Source: Branchiostoma floridae | Lineage: Eukaryota; Chordata; Leptocardii; Amphioxiformes; Branchiostomatidae | Assembly: GCF_000003815.2 (NCBI RefSeq) | Contig: NC_049992.1 | Coordinates: 18,584,396 to 18,648,395, forward strand | DNA length: 64,000 nt | Reading direction: 5' to 3' | In this document: piece by piece, positions 46,401 to 55,415 of the stretch | Numbering within the stretch: position 1 is the stretch's first letter | Layout: every line of letters begins with the position of its first letter | Notes under the pieces: generated by a model | Seen by the model: the letters and a program-made list of their open reading frames with translations, nothing else | Told to the model about the DNA's origin: nothing | Database searches by the model: none | Program-made: the position numbers and the translations under genes

Positions 46401-49400
46401 AAAGGCATCGAGGTCGTCCTTGCCATCCTCGAAGGCTGGAAGCTTGGGTATCTTCGCCCGAACACTTTCCGTTTCTGCGGCTACACCCCTCTCCGGCCCC
46501 AGCTGTCTCATCTCCAGCTGATGTCGCCGTTCCGCTTCCTTCTCCTGCCTTTCCTTCTCTTTTTCAACAGCTTGTAACTTCAGCTTCTCTATCTCTACCT
46601 CCCGTTCCTTCTCTTTCTCTTCAGCTTCTAGCTTCAGCTTCTCAGCTTCTAACTGCAGTTTCTCCATCTCTACCTGCCGTTCCTTCTCTTTCTCTTCAGC
46701 TTCTAACTTCAGCTTCTCAGCTTCTAACTTCATCTTTCCAGCTTCTAACTGCAGTTTCTCCATCTTTACCTGCCGTTCCTTCTCTTTCTCTTCAGCTTCT
46801 AACTTCATCTTTCCAGCTTCTAACTGCAGTTTCTCCATCTCTACCTGCCGTTCCTTCTCTTTCTCTTCAGCTTCTAACTTCAGCTTCTCAGCTTCTAACT
46901 TCATCTTTCCAGCTTCTAACTGCAGTTTCTCCATCTCTACCTGCCGTTCCTTCTCTTTCTCTTCAGCTTCTAACTTCAGCTTCTCAGCTTCTAACTTCAT
47001 CTTTCCAGCTTCTAACTGCAGTTTCTCCATCTCTACCTGCCGTTCCTTCTCTCTCTCTTCGGCTTCTAACTTCAACTTTTGCATTTCTCTTTCCTTGGCT
47101 CTCTCCTCCCTCTCCAGTGCCTGCTGCACATACGTTTGCAAAGCCTCCTCCTTCAGGCCTAGTTTCGAACCTGCCTCGATATATCCTTCCATCTTCCTTT
47201 TTTTTTTTTTTGTTGTTGACGCTCTACAGTTTACTGATTTGTTTTGGCCCGTCAGGGGGTGACGTTCTACAGTTTACTGATTTGTTTTGGCCCGTCTGGG
47301 GTGACGTTCTATTCCGCTTGCTTGATATCATGCACACACAAAGAAGATGTTTGTTGCCATACGAATTGGTTCCATATGCATCCAATTAAGAAGGCATCAC
47401 TGAAAGTATGGTTGAAAGTCTTTGCCCTTCCCTTCCTCAGCAGTAGGATACATCAACATCTTGGCCAGTCGGACAGCCTTCCAAACTTTCTACTCACGGC
47501 TTGGCTAATGGCCACTCTCGTTCGCCTCTACTACATGAAAAGTTCCGTTCGGGAAGTTCCGTAGGCTAAGGGTCTCACTTACCGGTCGTAGACCTTCCGT
47601 GAATTTTATCCCACTTCTCGACACCACTTGTCACAAGATAGACCGACGCTGTTGTTCCGATATTGCTCTTTTAATCCATGAAACCTCTAAATCTACATAG
47701 CAGGACTTCACACTGCCGAACTTTCGTCTCCTAAACTCCTCCTCTCTGCTCATGCGCAGTTAGCCCTGGGCATGCCTAAAACTATTACAGTGACTCCGTC
47801 ACACTGGGTAACCTCTGACCTTTGCCCTTTGAACCCTACCCCAGGTTCATACCCCTCTCCCAAGGCTTGGGCCTCACTGCTCCGGTACAAGCGCTGCCTG
47901 GTCCTGTTCGGAGGGTGTGCCAGACCAAGTCCCTACCCCTACCACCAGCCAGAGAGGTAGGACTTTTGGGTTTACAGAAAAAGCTGGGCTGGAGTCACCA
48001 AAATTTTTGACTGTCCAACTCCAGTCTTTGTCAAGGAATGAGAAATTCACAACTGCTTTTAATAGTTTTATGACATCAATTTATGCAGATAGAACATGTG
48101 GATCATAATTTACAGAAAGTCTATGGCTTTCCCTGCCTCTATTGAGGGATTGTTGTAAAGTCCAGATGTAGATGACTTCATTTTTTCTGCAACTTATGAT
48201 CCACTGCTCACCGAGTTACGTGTGCTATCTGCATATAGTGACATCGCAAAAGCAGTGGATTGTTCATTCCTTGACAAAGACTTTAAGAGATGGACAGTGG
48301 AAAATTTGAGTAAGACTAATTAAAAAAAAGGCAATTAAACTTTAATCCAAAATGACATCTATATTGTACCAGCACAGATGAACTTCCAAGCTTACTGTAC
48401 ACTACTGTATGTGTTTTACTTGTGTTTTTTACCACAGGTACTTTGATGAGATTCACCTCTACACACCAACAGACAATAGATGGAACAATGTGGTCACGTC
48501 ACCCTCCCCCCCTCCTGTAGCTGGCCATGGAGCCAGTGTTATAGGAGACAGGATGGTGGTGATAGGGGGGTCCCTCAGTCTACAGAGGAGGTGAGTAGGG
48601 GGTATGATGGGGTTAGGGGGGGGGTCTTACCTTAGATGGAACAATGTGGTCACATCACCCTCCCCCCTCCTGTAGCTGGCCATGGAGCCAGTGTTATAGG
48701 AGACAGAATGGTGATGATAGGGGGGTCCCTCAGTCTACAGAGGAGGTGAGTAGGAGGTGTGATGGGCTTTTACAACATCTTGTCAGGTCTCCTTTGTTCC
48801 CCAACATGCTACTGATGTTGTGTCTTTGGAAAAGGAGCTTTGCATGACTTCCCTCACTTCACTCAAGCTTAATGGATAAGTACCCAGCTTTTGTTATGGT
48901 CGTTCCTCAGATAGAATGTTAAGTGGATGTCCTATATTTGAGTTCAGAGCCACACCTGAAGCATTTGGAAGATTCCACCACACTTAACAGAAAGAGTTGG
49001 GGTTCGTCCCAGTGTGAGTGCATCAAATAAATCTGTCCGCATATACTGCTTGTACTCTTCAGTACAAACAAACAAACAAACAATGGCGTGTATGGTGGTG
49101 AGGTGGTTTACCGGGTATGCAATACAAAGAAACAAAAAGCCACTTGATTGTTGTTTTAAGGGCTTAAGCCAATTAAACTTATCTTAATTTTTTTAGGGAT
49201 TCGAAATTTCATTAGGCGATTAGGGTGAATCTGGTGATCAGCTGAAGGCAAACCATCTACCAGCATCAAACTTTGACACAGGCTTTTAGCTAGGATTTTA
49301 TAATAGGGAGTCCAAACTTATTGGTGAGTCGCCGTAAGTGACTACTAGTATTGTAGGGGGGTCCTGGGGCATCCGCCTTCCATGGTGCAGAGTTTTTGGT

Positions 49401-52400
49401 GATTTTAAGTTAAAATAGTGCATTCTAAGGTTTCCCAAGTGGCAAAAATACTGTTACAGAGGTCACAGTAGAACCACCTGGTTCCTGGTAGCATCCATGG
49501 TCAACCAGAATTTCATGCTTGTCAAGGATTTTCTCCCCAGTGTAAGGGCGTCCAGGGCAGGGCTCTAGCCAGCGTCCGTTTTTCCGTCAACTGACGGAAA
49601 TTTGCTGCGAGTGAAGGAAAAATTTTGAAACCAATCCGTCAACCTTGACAGACAAAAGTCTGATAAAAGCTCCTTGGTGGAAGTTACAGGTGGCCTGGGG
49701 ACGCTGTCCACGGCCGTAAAAGCCACACACTGTTTGTTTTGCTATTGTTATGATTGTTGACAATGTGTGTTGGTGTCCTTTTGCATACGATAATCTCATT
49801 AAAACCCGTTTTTCAAGGTTTCAGTCCAGTCTCTCTAACTCCTGGAATAGTGTTTTGGCAACAATGGGAATTGGCTGACGGAAAAAAAAATCGAGCTGGC
49901 TAGAGCCCTGGTCCAGGGGCATCAAATTTCTTGTTATTCTAAGAAAAGTGCGTCCAGTTGACGCGTTGACGCATGCCTGGCGAAAAGCCTGCTTTGACAT
50001 CTGATTTCTTCTACATTTTACCTTTTTTTAACTTCTCATGCCTAAGCATGCCTGTTGTGTGTCCTGTGCAGGTCCAACGATGTTTGGGTGCTGAACCTAC
50101 AGACCATGGAGTGGACCATGCAGCAGGTCCAGGGAACCCCTCCTCTTCCTAGGTTTGGACACACACAGGTACATTGGACTGTGTATTTGTTTATTTATCT
50201 ATTCCTTTGGATTTATTAACACTTAACAGCCAAGGTTTCCCAACTAAATGTTAACTATTATTAATGACTAACCCTAGTACAACTGTTTTGTTTGCTGTTT
50301 ATGTTTATTCAGTAACTCCTCTTGAAAGCATAATTTCTCAGGAACATTTTTGTTTTTTTGTATGGATCAGTGTGATCTTTTGCAAGTAGGGGAAGGGTAA
50401 AACATAGCCTAAGATGGAATCTTTTAAAATGTTTTATTGGATGCAGCATTGTCCTGTGAAAGGACTGTACCCAGGGTTCTAGCCATGATTTTATTTCAGT
50501 GCAATGTTATGGCTAGGTAGCAATTTGGGCGCCGGATGGTTTGGAAGGGGGAGGGTCTTGACCCTTCCACAATGAGGAGATTTTGAAAATATAAACCCTA
50601 GGTTGCCAGCCTTTAGGGAAGAGTAGGGATGAACCTCTAAATTATAGTTCAAAGGTTCCTTCAAGGTTGCAATTGACACACATTTTAGTTCCATTCCATA
50701 AGAAACTTGTTTTAAAAGCCAGCCAATATGTACACTTCTGGTTATACTATTCAAAATCACTCGGCTGATCTTGTTATATAGATGTACTGTACTGTGTTTT
50801 GTTTGTTTTTGACAGGTAGTTTTGGATGACCAGACCATCCTGATCATTGGTGGATGTGGAGGAGCCAATCAGGTAGAGCTTACATCATTTCCTGTATGAC
50901 ATCACTTCCTCTATGATATCACTTCCTGTATCATGTGACACTGTCTTAACATTTGCTGTTCAGACTGTAAGGATTTTTCTGTCTCTCTTCGGTATTCACT
51001 CTTTTTCATCACTTAGAATGAGACTTCAGATGTGAGATTTATATTTCAGCCCTGTTTTCCTGTGGTTTTGATTATTTTAATTGACATGAGTTACTAAGTG
51101 TATGATAAGTGTTTTTAAACAAACAGACCAATTTTGAGGCTTGGTCTTGCCACAAACAACCAACCAACGAACTAGACAGATATGTTAACAAGAAAAGCAA
51201 CATTTTTTGCAAAATCAGGGCTCGAAATACCACCTGCATATGCAGGTTAGTGCAGGTAAAATTGGAGCTGTGCAGGTATTTCTGGTGTCTACCAGACTCT
51301 ACCTGCACCTAACCTGCACTGGGCCATGTACTGGGTTTTATACATATTATGTCCTATGAAGTATGATGTCGGTGTATGTGGATTGTTATTAGCTGCATTG
51401 ACTATTACCACCTATTAAGTATAAAAGAAAAAAATAGCAATGGTTCCTCAACAATTTTAGTATGATCCATATTTCCTAAATTCAGAGTGGTGCAGGTAAA
51501 ACTTGTCTGGTGCAGGTAATTTTCAAGATTACCTGCACCAGTGCAGGAATGCAGTAAAAAGTATTTCGAGCCCTGAAAATGCAGAACGTTTTCCCTCTAG
51601 CCTTGTGTCAAGCTACTCGCAAACAATGCTATACCTGTCCAGTAGGCTTGCCCCAACGTAGTGTGTGCAAGTTAAAAAAAGAATTGGGGGTATGAATGGG
51701 GCCACAGTATCTGAGTAGCCTGACATGATAGCTAGCACAGGTAGACAGCCTAGCCTTTTCTGTAAACCTTTTCTGCTCTGAGGAAGAAAGAAAAAGCACC
51801 AGCAAAAACTATCTGTTTTCTCCTTTGGGTAAAACATAATACTTAAAGATACATTGATGTATCAATGACAAAGTTAAAAGTTAAAGTTGCCCGTACATCA
51901 GTAACAGATGCGTAGGGGTGGCGCCCATCTCCATTTCTGTTGCCCTTGGGCCACACATGTGCAAGCCACTACAGCAGGGGGCTGGTCCGTTGGTAGTGAT
52001 GTGTGTTTAACTTCCATACTCTTCCTCATTAGTGCTGAGTGCTAAGCAGAGAAAGCAGCATGTACCATTTTTAAAGTCTTTGGTATGACTCGGCCGGGGA
52101 TCGAACTCATGACCTACCGAATGCAAGGCGAATACTGTACCCACTCGGCCATTGCACCGGTTTATCAATGACAAAGCCTTGTTTAATTTGTCCCAGAACT
52201 TCAGTGATGCCTGGATGTTGAGGCTAGACACGACACCATGGACATGGACCCAGCTGGGGGTGGACAATGAGAACCTGGCTGCACCACACATCTGGTGTCA
52301 TCCCGGCTGTAAGGTTCGTACTTTCCACACGTCATGCATCTCATGTATCCCTTAAAGTTGAACCTCTGGCGTTTTAAAAGGCAGTGCTGCCCCCCTCCCC

Positions 52401-54011
52401 CTAAAAAGAAATTACTGTAATATTAATGCATTTAAGTTCGTGGGGATGTAAATTTGTGGTGAGGAGAAAATGACGTTTTGCAGTTGTTTGTGATATCCAG
52501 GCACCTCCAACACATCATGATACTGTACAAAATAAAGTATGCACATGTACATTTGTAGTGTTTACCACTGTTTAGACAAGGAATTAGGTGATAGAAGACA
52601 AGAATGATTAAATTTTTCAGGGTGGTTTTGAGTTCACGCTGAGGTGGTCATCACCACGAAAACCGAAAAAATAAAACCATTGGAAACATCACTTCTCCTA
52701 GAAGTCTGCAAAAGAGGCTACTCTAACCCTTGTTGATTTTCCTGATGTTAGTGCACATTGTTTGTGGTATCAAGCTACCTCAACCAAGTTGTATTTTCTG
52801 TCCATCCACAGGTTGGTAATTACGTGGTGTTCCTCAGCCAGGATCCCAATATGTCTAACATGTCCAGCCTACACAACAAGCCCTCCCCGCTACGCCTCGA
52901 GACCCACCGACACCCGTCCCTGCAAACTCTACGCCGTCTACCACCCAGCTTCGACCCCAGCCAGTGTCCACATGGAAGCAACGGGAGGGAAGAACGACGG
53001 TGTGAAAACGGTGTACGGGGATCGTTCGCTCGGCCGGTACGCACTCTTTCTCCACAGCCTAGCACAAGCGGGCAGCAGGAGCAAAGGTTAAGATTTGGCC
53101 CGCGTGAAGCAAGGGATGTTACAGAACATGACGGTGCATCGCGTAGTCTTCCAGTGCAGCCTAGCACAAGCGGTCATCAACAACAAAGGTTACGTTTCAC
53201 TCCTCGTGATGCAAGTGACAAGGATGAGCCAAGAGGTGCATGGGGAGGGTCTTCGGGGAACATTTCCGAGGGAAAGAGACCGAACCTTCCCAACGGCAGT
53301 GCCTCCAAGCAACCAAAAATGGACAGCCTACAATCGCATGCAGGAACGTCATTTGGAGACCCAACGGTACCATCCACATCGCGAGCTAATAGTGAAAGAG
53401 CAGAGTTAGGTAGAAATATGGGCTCACTTGCAATGTTTAGGGCTACCAATAGTAGCGATGGGTCTATAGCAAGCGGTAGCGATTTTGTTTCAAACGGTCA
53501 AAGAGTTGTCCCTAGAGGCCAGGGTCTTAGTGCAGCATGTCTTGAAGAAACAAAACCAATGACCAGTGGAAGTGAGAAAGACATTACATCTCCCTTCCAG
53601 CCTGCAACAAGGCCTGTCCGTCGAGTGGAAGATGGATACAACGTTGACAGAGAGGAGGTAGGTCATCGCGATGTGTCAAGCTGCAACGACAGGAAGATTA
53701 AGTCCCCACTCCACCGCTTCAGATGCGCTGATGTACCGCGGGACTGCCAGACGTGCATGGGGATGCACATGTACGTGTTGGACGTCAGCGCCGCGCAAAC
53801 CACGGGGAGAGTACGGTGGCTTGAGATGCCGAACAACGAAGGATTCTTCGCGCCAGAAGAGACGAGCCTTCACTCTGTCGTGATGGGGAGGGGGGATGTG
53901 ATCGTTTATGGGGGGATGGAGAGTGTTCGCAGTAAGAGGCAGACGGGAATACGGTTAGGACTGGTGACGATGCCTAACAAGCTGTACAGACTCACGGCTA
54001 GGCGGGTGTGA
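43429..54011 (+). CDS. FBXO42: FBXO42 (F-box/Kelch ubiquitin-ligase receptor; 8 exons, 710 aa)
   Basis: The exons are 43429-43573, 43982-44233, 47845-47956, 48438-48590, 50072-50168, 50816-50872, 52197-52313 and 52812-54011. All have AG/GT borders and matching phases. The F-box at about 12-50 reads [20 protein letters not shown]...[13 protein letters not shown], nearly as in vertebrate FBXO42. Kelch repeats follow: [99 protein letters not shown] long low-complexity Ser/Pro region with a duplicated PSTSG(Q/H)(Q)QQRLRF motif comes next. The conserved C-terminus is [19 protein letters not shown] and [19 protein letters not shown]. Vertebrate FBXO42 (717 aa) is the substrate receptor of an SCF ubiquitin ligase, reported to target p53. 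The start is the first in-frame ATG, in good context. Confidence 0.95.
43828..43870. repeat. 21-bp direct duplication in FBXO42 intron 1
   Basis: 'gatagcttagcaggggtcccc' occurs twice in succession, followed by a partial third ('gacagctt'). Confidence 0.8.
44431..44606 (-). repeat. 3' LTR of the gag-RRM element (left copy)
   Basis: A direct copy of 47629-47803. It begins (plus strand) tgtcacaagatagaccgacg and ends cagtgactccgtcaca. Confidence 0.85.
44972..45946 (-). CDS. Zinc knuckle, aspartic protease and SR-protein-like RRM (324 aa, element ORF)
   Basis: Domains in order: a CCHC knuckle ([14 protein letters not shown], about 19-32); a retropepsin with active site LLDTGS (about 68-73) and the downstream PVILGRD; a Gly/Arg/Ser/Tyr-rich linker ([26 protein letters not shown]); and an RRM (about 245-320) with [29 protein letters not shown] and [13 protein letters not shown]. 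The SWQDLKD motif is the signature of the second RRM of SR splicing factors (SRSF1/4/5/6 type). The linker also resembles the hinge between the RRMs of those proteins. The host-derived part replaces the polymerase and runs to the end of the frame, just inside the 3' LTR. This is apparently a transduced host gene fragment. Confidence 0.8.
   Translation of the reverse strand: MDTVEFQNPGDARIVKKCYNCNSPEHLARACPQVRQPMEPSQGTSLYANNGKVTGYEYEGEVEGTPVTMLLDTGSTQTFVHNDLVHPMKIMPDAQGGIKCIHGDIQNYPTAKVAIKVGNTTYAVKAKVSQNLPRPVILGRDIPNLARLVQTAPMHKFGQGPTSAGDGRIASTNNGPAFGCHGDGGGRVDYRRDGDYDRSRGFRSSEYSYSGRGKSYRGSQRSFGPGYRDVHNHGGGWGPGSRKRYGPPVRTNYRLIVKNLSSRCSWQDLKDYVREAGEVTFADVHRNEGIVEFATYRDMENAWRKLDGTEIYGCKIKLVESHPA
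45844..46329 (-). pseudogene. Gag capsid/SCAN-like part (frame 2)
   Basis: The 161-residue frame reads [16 protein letters not shown], then [19 protein letters not shown], then [20 protein letters not shown]. This matches the pattern of Gmr1-type Gypsy gag proteins, from which the vertebrate SCAN domain is thought to derive. A second frame change near 45955 separates it from the zinc knuckle and protease. Confidence 0.75.
46335..47192 (-). pseudogene. Gag N-terminal part with [15 protein letters not shown] coiled-coil repeats
   Basis: The 285-residue frame starts with a short head and then about 200 residues of a charged heptad-like repeat (units of about 20-30 aa repeated six or seven times at the DNA level). 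It then reads [20 protein letters not shown], typical of the region before the Gypsy/SCAN-type gag. The frame is lost just after DAFLQR. The continuing homology ([13 protein letters not shown]) is in another frame, so a frameshift splits gag. Confidence 0.7.
47629..47803 (-). repeat. 5' LTR of the gag-RRM element (right copy)
   Basis: Same termini as the left LTR. Its outer edge is 41 bp from the first base of FBXO42 exon 3. Confidence 0.85.
48625..48755 (+). pseudogene. Duplicated 3' half of FBXO42 exon 4 (dead exon copy)
   Basis: About 120 bp, including the donor GAG|GTGAGTAGG, repeats 48475-48597. The copy has six instead of seven cytosines in the 'accctccccc' run, so it is out of frame, and it lacks the exon 4 acceptor and first 38 bases. 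It cannot substitute for exon 4. Confidence 0.85.
48810..49035 (+). mobile_element. SINE family A, 3' part
   Basis: It contains 'ctttggaaaaggagctttgc', 'ctcacttcactcaagctt', 'cctcagatagaatgttaagtgg' and 'gttcgtcccagtgtgagtgcatc'. The tRNA head is missing. Confidence 0.6.
49279..49991 (-). mobile_element. Complete hAT-like MITE (CAGGCTTTTAGC family) with 8-bp duplication CTTTGACA
   Basis: The flanks CTTTGACA (49271-49278 and 49992-49999) are exact. The ends are CAGGCTTTTAGCTAGG and CCTGGCGAAAAGCCTG. A second MITE is nested at 49558-49910. It is in FBXO42 intron 4, about 80 bp before exon 5. Confidence 0.85.
49558..49910. mobile_element. Nested hAT-like MITE (CAGGGCTCTAGCCAGC ends) with 8-bp duplication GTCCAGGG
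   Basis: The ends CAGGGCTCTAGCCAGC and GCTGGCTAGAGCCCTG are exact inverted repeats. GTCCAGGG flanks both sides (49550-49557 and 49911-49918). Confidence 0.85.
51216..51575. mobile_element. MITE with CAGGGCTCGAAATAC ends in FBXO42 intron 6
   Basis: The termini are inverted and flanked by AAAAT on both sides. The interior carries repeated 'tgcaggta' and 'cctgcac' motifs. Confidence 0.7.
51866..52160 (-). mobile_element. tRNA-derived SINE (second family)
   Basis: On the minus strand the head 'caatggccgagtgggtacag' contains a Ser/Leu-tRNA-like A-box and 'ggtcatgagttcgatccccgg' a B-box. The body differs from SINE family A. It ends about 37 bp before FBXO42 exon 7. Confidence 0.75.
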
Positions 54012-54293
54012 GGATCGTTCTTTTATCACATTTTTGGTACAACAGACTGGATCGCACTTTTACAGACAAGTAAACTGTTTGTGAATGAAGACTTTTAATG
54101 ACCAATCACTTACAACAAAGTGATACTTACACAAACTTCTTGTGTCACTGATTGGACAATGATTCCACTAGGTATTCTAAGACTGCCACATTAAACGGTC
54201 CTATTTAGGAAACAATAATCCTGACCACCCGGATATCTGAAGTGTGCATGCATACTTCTGATATTACTTATGCCGCATTTAGTAGATTTCTTC

Positions 54294-54299
54294 AATAAA
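54294..54299 (+). promoter_or_regulatory. Poly(A) signal of FBXO42
   Basis: AATAAA lies 283 bp after the stop codon. It is the first canonical hexamer downstream. Confidence 0.5.
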
Positions 54300-55240
54300 T
54301 CATTTCACTGATCTTTTTTCCGTGCTTGGTATCTTTGCCAAGAGGGTTTAATATGTTTTTGATAGTGCCAAGCATCAGAAGTGAACATTAATTTGTAAAT
54401 GCAAGACAGTCTCTTTTTGATCCATTTTAACACTTTTACATTTTATAAGATTCATTAACATTGCTGCGATTTCCAATAACCTGCTCATATCTGTGCTTCT
54501 GTGATGGCAAGGGAAAATTGGCAAAATAGCGCAAAGTTGACACCATAGTTCATCACCAACATCCAGTGATATATCTGCTTTACAGACATGAAATAAGAAA
54601 TCCTGCCTACCAATACATTGTATAGGAGCAGAAAATTTTCCAGCGCTAAATCATACAATGTGCATACATAGAAGTAGCCAAAGCTGTGTTACATTTAGTC
54701 TTGGTTCAAATGATTGTTCAACTGCTATATGCTTGTAATATACACGGTGCTCTATTTATTTTGTTGAAAGGAAAACATAGATCTGCTAGCTAGGGTAGGT
54801 TTATTTTTCAAGATGGAGCAACTTTGTTAACAAGGTGGTAACAAATACATTGTTGTAAATACACAAATGAGTCTGTGATAAAATCTATCTATGATATATA
54901 GGTATAGTGTTAACCATTGTAGGTCTTTGTTGTTGATGAACTTATTACTATCATGATAATGTCTAAGCCCTTAAGCTGTAAATGTCTGGAGATTTTTTAC
55001 ACAAGTGCTATTGATGCATCATTGTGCAAAAATCTCTCAAATGGAAAAATTTTAATTCTCCTTCTATACAATGTGTATCGAACACAAATGTCCATATCAA
55101 TACATGTATCACCTATATTCTTTCTGTGATACCTCTGGAAGTACTCTACAACAAGCATCATCGCCTTTCTGTCCCAGAAATCGGTACCGTGTACCGGTCT
55201 GGTCTTGGTTTCCAGGCCGTGAAACTCCTCATTTGATTAA
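54300..55240. other. Intergenic region between FBXO42 and the TRIM-NHL gene
   Basis: This is the interval between two convergent genes. It is AT-rich and no exon or clear repeat is recognised. The TRIM-gene poly(A) signal probably lies here (TTTATT at about 54750 and 54802). Confidence 0.4.
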
Positions 55241-55402
55241 TCTCCAAGTAGATCCTACGGTAGCATAAGATGATGTCAACAGCTGCCAGAGGAGTGAAGC
55301 CGGAGTGTGTTTGCGACAGGTGCTCGTCTGACTCCCTTGGCCGGGTACACTTCTTAGCCAACTTTGATACTATCTTCTGGTACCGTAGGATCTGCTTGAA
55401 GA
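55241..55402. mobile_element. Palindromic MITE, copy 1, 14 bp past the TRIM stop codon
   Basis: The left arm 'tctccaagtagatcctacgg' is mirrored by 'taccgtaggatctgcttgaaga'. The same arms occur at 55947-56055. It lies in the TRIM 3' UTR. Confidence 0.7.
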
Positions 55403-55415
55403 TTACAATCGATGG

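Larger units (their letters stand above)
44431..47803 (-). mobile_element. Gypsy-like LTR retrotransposon with gag/protease and a captured RRM, no polymerase
   Basis: LTRs of about 175 bp lie at 44431-44606 and 47629-47803. They share TGTGAC..GTGACA ends and differ at about a dozen sites by eye. In element orientation (minus) the 5' LTR is followed by TGGTGTCGAGAAGTGGGA, a primer-binding-site candidate, and the 3' LTR is preceded by a purine tract (AAACGGGGGCAGA). The internal part encodes gag and an aspartic protease but no reverse transcriptase, RNase H or integrase. It is therefore non-autonomous. No clear target duplication is seen (CTATG left, CTGGG right). It lies in FBXO42 intron 2. 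Confidence 0.85.

Noticed and set aside
46322..47389. 355-aa plus-strand ORF rich in Ser/Leu/Pro
   Set aside because: It is the antisense shadow of the gag coiled-coil repeats. The minus strand gives recognisable gag and SCAN-like domains.
51866..52160. A Ser/Leu tRNA gene on the minus strand
   Set aside because: It is followed by a SINE body and lacks a clear acceptor-stem pairing.
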